64,000 bases of DNA from an uncultured Eubacteriales bacterium. Lineage in GTDB: Bacteria > Bacillota > Clostridia > Lachnospirales > Lachnospiraceae. The DNA lies in contig OMVU01000002.1 of assembly GCA_900314565.1 (NCBI GenBank), positions 39,105 to 103,104 on the forward strand, given 5' to 3'. The position numbers were made by a program, and so were the translations under genes. Shown piece after piece: positions 60,594 to 64,000 of this stretch. The notes under the pieces were generated by a model. It was not told the DNA's origin. It did no database searches and saw nothing but the letters and a program-made list of their open reading frames with translations. Numbering within the stretch: the stretch's first letter is position 1; the number at the start of each line of letters is the position of its first letter.

Positions 60594-62278
60594 TGTTTTC
60601 TTCCGCCATTTCTCCCTGCGCTTTTCAGGATCACGAGCGCAGCTCCGAAGAATACCGCTGCAAGAAGTCCGTAGACAAGATATCCCGCACCTCCCGTATG
60701 GAGGGTCAGCGCCGTCGTATTATTGACCGGGAGGCAGGCGACCGCCTTCGCTGTTCCCTTCTCTGTTGATACGACTTTCAGAGTCTTCGTGACCTCTCCT
60801 GCCGAGACCGAAGCCTTCTGGAGCGCTCCGGTGAGGGGCGATTTTGCAGTCAGCTGTACGGTAAGCGGTCCTGTAAGAAGATTCTTCCCGGGTTCCGTGG
60901 AAGTCTCACGGAGCTGATATTTTCCGGCATCCAGACCCTTGATGAATATCAGGCCGTTTCCATCCGGGACAAGGGAAGGCCCTGCGCCATCGAGGACCGA
61001 CGGGAAGTAATTCCCTGCTGCATCCTTCCGGAATGTGAGCGCCTTTCCATCTTTCTCCACAGAGAAGGAGACCTTCGAAAAATCGCTGACACCGCTCTTT
61101 TCGATCCTTATCCCGTATGTGTATTCTTCCGTCTTATTCCCGTCAAATCTGTGCTTTCCCGTATGATTTCCGATCTCGTACCAGGGTTCGTTGGTCATGG
61201 CAGTACCGGGCACAGCTTCCTCAGTGATCTCTGTCCCGAAGACCACATAGCATGCAGAGTCTTCCGTGAGAGCATTCAGAGCGGAAATCCCGCTCTTTCC
61301 GAAACTGACTGTAAAGGAATGTCCATCCTCAGAGACTTTCGCAGTATAACCGCCGGTCTTGATCTGTTTTAACGCCTCAATATCGGATATTTTCGCTTCG
61401 CTGCTCATTTTTCTGCCGATATAAACGCCGAAGATCTCCCTGTAGATAAGCGTATTATCCATCTCATCCGTGATCTCGAAGGACGTATAGCCGTCCGCCA
61501 GACACGGCGCGTCCGCTATGATCACCTTGCGCACCTCATCGCCGATCGAATAGTCCCCGCTCTTTGTGAGCGTCTCGCCGTCATCCGCAACGATATACTT
61601 TTCGATCACGGGGCTTACATTTTTCGGAGCGGCCTCAATGTCATAGACCCACGCCGTCCCTGCAGGATAAGTCTGTCCGCCTGCCGTAAGTTCCTCGGTA
61701 TTGGTGACCGGGAGCATCACAAGGAAAGAATTCCCCGGCAGATATCCGTCCGGGGTCTCTGTCTCTGCGATCAGATACACGCCCGGTACCAGGGATTCTG
61801 CCGTATACGTCCCGTCCTCACCGGTCACTCCGGATGCGGATGCGCTCCCTGAGGAAAGCGCGTTCAGCTCCTTCCAGGCGCTGCGGTTCGCTGTATCACA
61901 GGCTGCTGCGATCTCATCGATCCGGTAGCTGGCACCTCCGTCCACAGACTCAGGCATAACGCCGCAGCTCTCAAAAATACCCTGCAGAGTGCCATCAAGT
62001 CCCGTCACATACGTCCCGGTCCCCTCCGATGCGGAGACAGTCGTGATCGCACCTACCTGTGCAACGGAAAAGCCCGCTCCCGGGACGCCTTCTCCGGATT
62101 CCGCATCTGTCTTATGAATGGTGATCGATCCTGTCATCCCGGGATCAATGATTCCTGCTGTCACTGCGCCGTCCGCAGATCCTCCTGCCGCCCAGACACT
62201 CGATGAGAGCATTCCTACAAGGAGCGCTGTTCCCGCCAGAGCAGAAGCGATCCGGCTGATTCTTTTTCTGATCATCAT
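60590..62278 (-). CDS. Isopeptide-forming backbone pilin
   Basis: This major pilin candidate has 562 residues. It has a signal peptide (about 1-30), a first Cna-B-like domain with SITIHKTDAESGEGVPGAGF and E-box AETETPDGY, and a pilin motif W210-VYDIEAAPK-N with the likely cross-linking K219. Further beta domains follow, including VIEKYIVADDGETLTKSGDY and a last domain with YQLRETSTEPG. The C-terminal signal is TLHTGG, a membrane segment and a basic tail. AAAGGA precedes the ATG at 62278. It overlaps the sortase gene by 4 bp. A purine-rich repeat tract lies immediately upstream. Confidence 0.9.
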   Translation of the reverse strand: MMIRKRISRIASALAGTALLVGMLSSSVWAAGGSADGAVTAGIIDPGMTGSITIHKTDAESGEGVPGAGFSVAQVGAITTVSASEGTGTYVTGLDGTLQGIFESCGVMPESVDGGASYRIDEIAAACDTANRSAWKELNALSSGSASASGVTGEDGTYTAESLVPGVYLIAETETPDGYLPGNSFLVMLPVTNTEELTAGGQTYPAGTAWVYDIEAAPKNVSPVIEKYIVADDGETLTKSGDYSIGDEVRKVIIADAPCLADGYTSFEITDEMDNTLIYREIFGVYIGRKMSSEAKISDIEALKQIKTGGYTAKVSEDGHSFTVSFGKSGISALNALTEDSACYVVFGTEITEEAVPGTAMTNEPWYEIGNHTGKHRFDGNKTEEYTYGIRIEKSGVSDFSKVSFSVEKDGKALTFRKDAAGNYFPSVLDGAGPSLVPDGNGLIFIKGLDAGKYQLRETSTEPGKNLLTGPLTVQLTAKSPLTGALQKASVSAGEVTKTLKVVSTEKGTAKAVACLPVNNTTALTLHTGGAGYLVYGLLAAVFFGAALVILKSAGRNGGRKQ

Positions 62279-62334
62279 ATTTCCGTCCTTTCCGACCTGA
62301 TCTTCCCGTTCCGTCACTGATCAGGCCTTATCCT

Positions 62335-62486
62335 TATTTTTTCCTGTCCTTCTCTTTTCCCTGTTCTTACTTTTTCCTGTCCTTCTCTTTTCTCTGTTCT
62401 TATCTTTTCCTGTTCTGATTTTTTCCCGTTCTGATCTTTTCCCGTTCTGATCTTTTTCCGTTCTGATCTTTTTCCTGTCCTGATCT
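62335..62486. repeat. Purine-rich tandem repeats upstream of the backbone pilin gene
   Basis: On the minus (mRNA) strand, GATCAGAACGG(G)AAAA-type units of 16-17 bp occur about five times. They pass into two longer units of the type GAAGGACAGGAAAAA-GTAAGAACAGGG. The tract is almost purely A and G, with several Shine-Dalgarno-like words, and ends about 60 bp before the pilin start. Confidence 0.85.
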
Positions 62487-62540
62487 TTACATCAGGTGTC
62501 TGCAGGCCTCTTCTCTTCCGCAGAAGAGGCTGTTTTCCTG

Positions 62541-64000
62541 TTATTTCAGCGAAGCGCGGCCGCCCTTCTTCTTTCTCCTGAGAGAGAAAAGAACTCCGAT
62601 TCCTGCTGCAGAAAAGGCCGTGCCGAGGAAGACAAATCTTCCGAAGCCGCTTCCGCCCGCCGCGAGAAAAGCGTTGATTCCGGTCTTAAAGTCGTTGGCG
62701 GTGACTGTTCCGATCTCAGCATGACCGTTCTTCACGACCACGGCCGCTTCCCCCGCACTGAGGCTGTAGCCTTCCGGCGCTCCGGTCTCCCGCAGATAGT
62801 AAGTACCGTCACGGAGACCCGTAAAGACCGCTTTTCCGTCTGCACCCGACACCGCAGTACAGGGAAGTCCGCCGTTCGCATAGCTCTCCTGATCGGGTGT
62901 CAAAATCATCACGGAACCATCCGTCTGCTCTGCACGGAGAACGGGCTTTTTCGTGATCGATCCCTCCGCACTGTAAAGGGTGAACTCTGCCCCGGAAAGC
63001 GCTTCGCCTGTCTTCTGGGCAGTCTTCTGTACAACGATCTCCCCGGTATAGACGTAGGGCGTGTAAGGATTTTTCTTAATTTTTACCGCCCCTTTATTTT
63101 CAAAATGAAGTTCCGTATCATTCGGGATCATCGTTCCCGCCCCGCTGCCGTTAATGAACGCGTTCCCGTTGATGGAAGTGTCAAAGAGGATCTGGAGATA
63201 ACAGCCCGTGTGTTCTGCCATCTTTTTCCTGCCCTGCTCCGTGATGTCCACGGCAAGGCTGCCTCCCGAAACGCCCTTCTCCGGCTCTTCCGCAGTATAA
63301 TCCTCACCCTCTGACAGGACTTCGATCACCTTTCCGGAAATGAGCTCCGGAAGCGCTTCGACATCCTTTCCGGCCCTGATATCGAACCTGCTCTTTGTGA
63401 CCACGTCCGCCTCGGCGATCCGTACAACGAGATTTCCCTCATAGCTGAGACGCTTCTTTTCTCCGTCGATCTCGTCTGTAAAGCCGTAACGGATATTCTT
63501 CCCTCCGATGCCGTCCGGGATCGTTCCGGAGATCGTCCAAGTATGTATTTCTCCGATGTGACAGCTCTCTCTGCTGACCTCCTTGTAGACTTCCGGCTCT
63601 GAAGGTTCCTCCGGCTCAAATGTCGTTTCAACAACGTTGGAAATTACGACCAGGTCGGGATCTGCCGAATTCTGCGGGTCTCCGTTCCCTCCGTCTCCTG
63701 CGCTTCCGTCTCCGTCCGTGTCATACTGCATGACAGCCCTGTTACGGATCCAGTCTCCCTTCGCTCCTCCGTCCGTCTTTACACAGATCTTCCAGGATGC
63801 GGTCTTACCGGCCGGAATGACGCCCCGAAGCCCGGTTTCAGCCACATCCGCGACCTTCCCGCTGCTGTAGGACTCAAAGGTCTCTCCGTCACCCCGCTTT
63901 TTCACAGAGAACACAGGATCGCTGACATTCGCCGTCTGCATCCCGGTAAGCTCATACGTGACCGGATCAGCCGTCTCTGTCCCGCATGCATCCCCCGCCT
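62541..64000 (-). CDS. Large pilus adhesin/tip protein with Cna-B-like domains (5' end outside window)
   Basis: The frame is open to the window edge, so only the C-terminal 486 or so codons are present; an internal ATG at 63941 is not the true start. The visible part has beta-rich domains (DWIRNRAVMQYDTDGDGS, and a pilin-like isopeptide domain from about 63400). A final Cna-B-like domain follows (GEIVVQKTAQKTGEALSGAEFTLYS, E-box YYLRETGAPEGY). The C-terminal signal is FLAAGGSG, a hydrophobic segment and RRKKKGG. It is the first pilus gene in the window and probably the tip adhesin. A short stem follows the stop (about 62503-62535). Confidence 0.85.
   Translation of the reverse strand, partial: AGDACGTETADPVTYELTGMQTANVSDPVFSVKKRGDGETFESYSSGKVADVAETGLRGVIPAGKTASWKICVKTDGGAKGDWIRNRAVMQYDTDGDGSAGDGGNGDPQNSADPDLVVISNVVETTFEPEEPSEPEVYKEVSRESCHIGEIHTWTISGTIPDGIGGKNIRYGFTDEIDGEKKRLSYEGNLVVRIAEADVVTKSRFDIRAGKDVEALPELISGKVIEVLSEGEDYTAEEPEKGVSGGSLAVDITEQGRKKMAEHTGCYLQILFDTSINGNAFINGSGAGTMIPNDTELHFENKGAVKIKKNPYTPYVYTGEIVVQKTAQKTGEALSGAEFTLYSAEGSITKKPVLRAEQTDGSVMILTPDQESYANGGLPCTAVSGADGKAVFTGLRDGTYYLRETGAPEGYSLSAGEAAVVVKNGHAEIGTVTANDFKTGINAFLAAGGSGFGRFVFLGTAFSAAGIGVLFSLRRKKKGGRASLK

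Overview
The window comes from a fairly GC-rich member of the Firmicutes, most likely a Lachnospiraceae-type clostridium. The basis is the Gram-positive pilus locus with class C sortase, the Asp23 and DUF1292 proteins, RNase Y, a LexA box of the form GAAC-N4-GTTC, strong AGGAGG ribosome sites, and the gene orders secG-rnr-smpB-ssrA, gap-pgk-tpiA-gpmI, recN-argR-nadK-tlyA-xseB-xseA-nusB-asp23 and rimP-nusA-ylxR-ylxQ-infB-rbfA-nrnA-truB-ribF-rpsO-pnp. All genes but one (the DUF1292 gene) lie on the minus strand, so transcription runs from high to low coordinates. I found no tRNA, rRNA, CRISPR array, prophage or insertion sequence.

Layout from low to high coordinates. 0-6.4 kb: a MurJ/SpoVB-type flippase, ung, hisF-hisH and an OmpR-type two-component system. 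6.4-10.5 kb: tmRNA and smpB, separated by a broken CotH/ricin-lectin gene. 10.7-19 kb: rnr and secG, then the lower-glycolysis genes, punctuated by terminators and separate promoters. 19-25.6 kb: xerD, rny, recX-recA (SOS-controlled) and glgA. 25.6-32.2 kb: the recN to asp23 operon. 32.3-40.4 kb: prfC, a phosphopantetheinyl transferase, gltX, an ftsW/spoVE gene, an orphan Hpt protein, a DUF5662 protein and a debranching-type amylase. 40.7-53.6 kb: DUF1292, dut, then the translation/RNA-metabolism supercluster pnp to rimP. 53.8-58.2 kb: a topoisomerase IV-type parC/parE pair. 58.6-64 kb: a pilus operon (large adhesin running off the window, backbone pilin, sortase C, small pilin).

The most unusual content lies in repeats rather than in new enzyme families. 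Three housekeeping proteins carry low-complexity expansions: RNase R has a 45-bp tandem repeat plus a KD hexanucleotide run inside its catalytic half, IF2 has two large N-terminal repeat blocks, and the debranching enzyme has a charged helical insertion. The recA-recX spacer is an 8 x 19-bp minisatellite that starts inside the recA stop region. Purine-rich repeats precede the backbone pilin gene. At least four families of dispersed intergenic elements, some forming long nested hairpins, recur across the 64 kb. The three predicted cell-wall sorting signals of the pilus proteins all depart from LPXTG.

Start codons were reassigned where a clear ribosome site pointed to an internal start. Promoter and terminator calls are by eye. 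No database search was possible.
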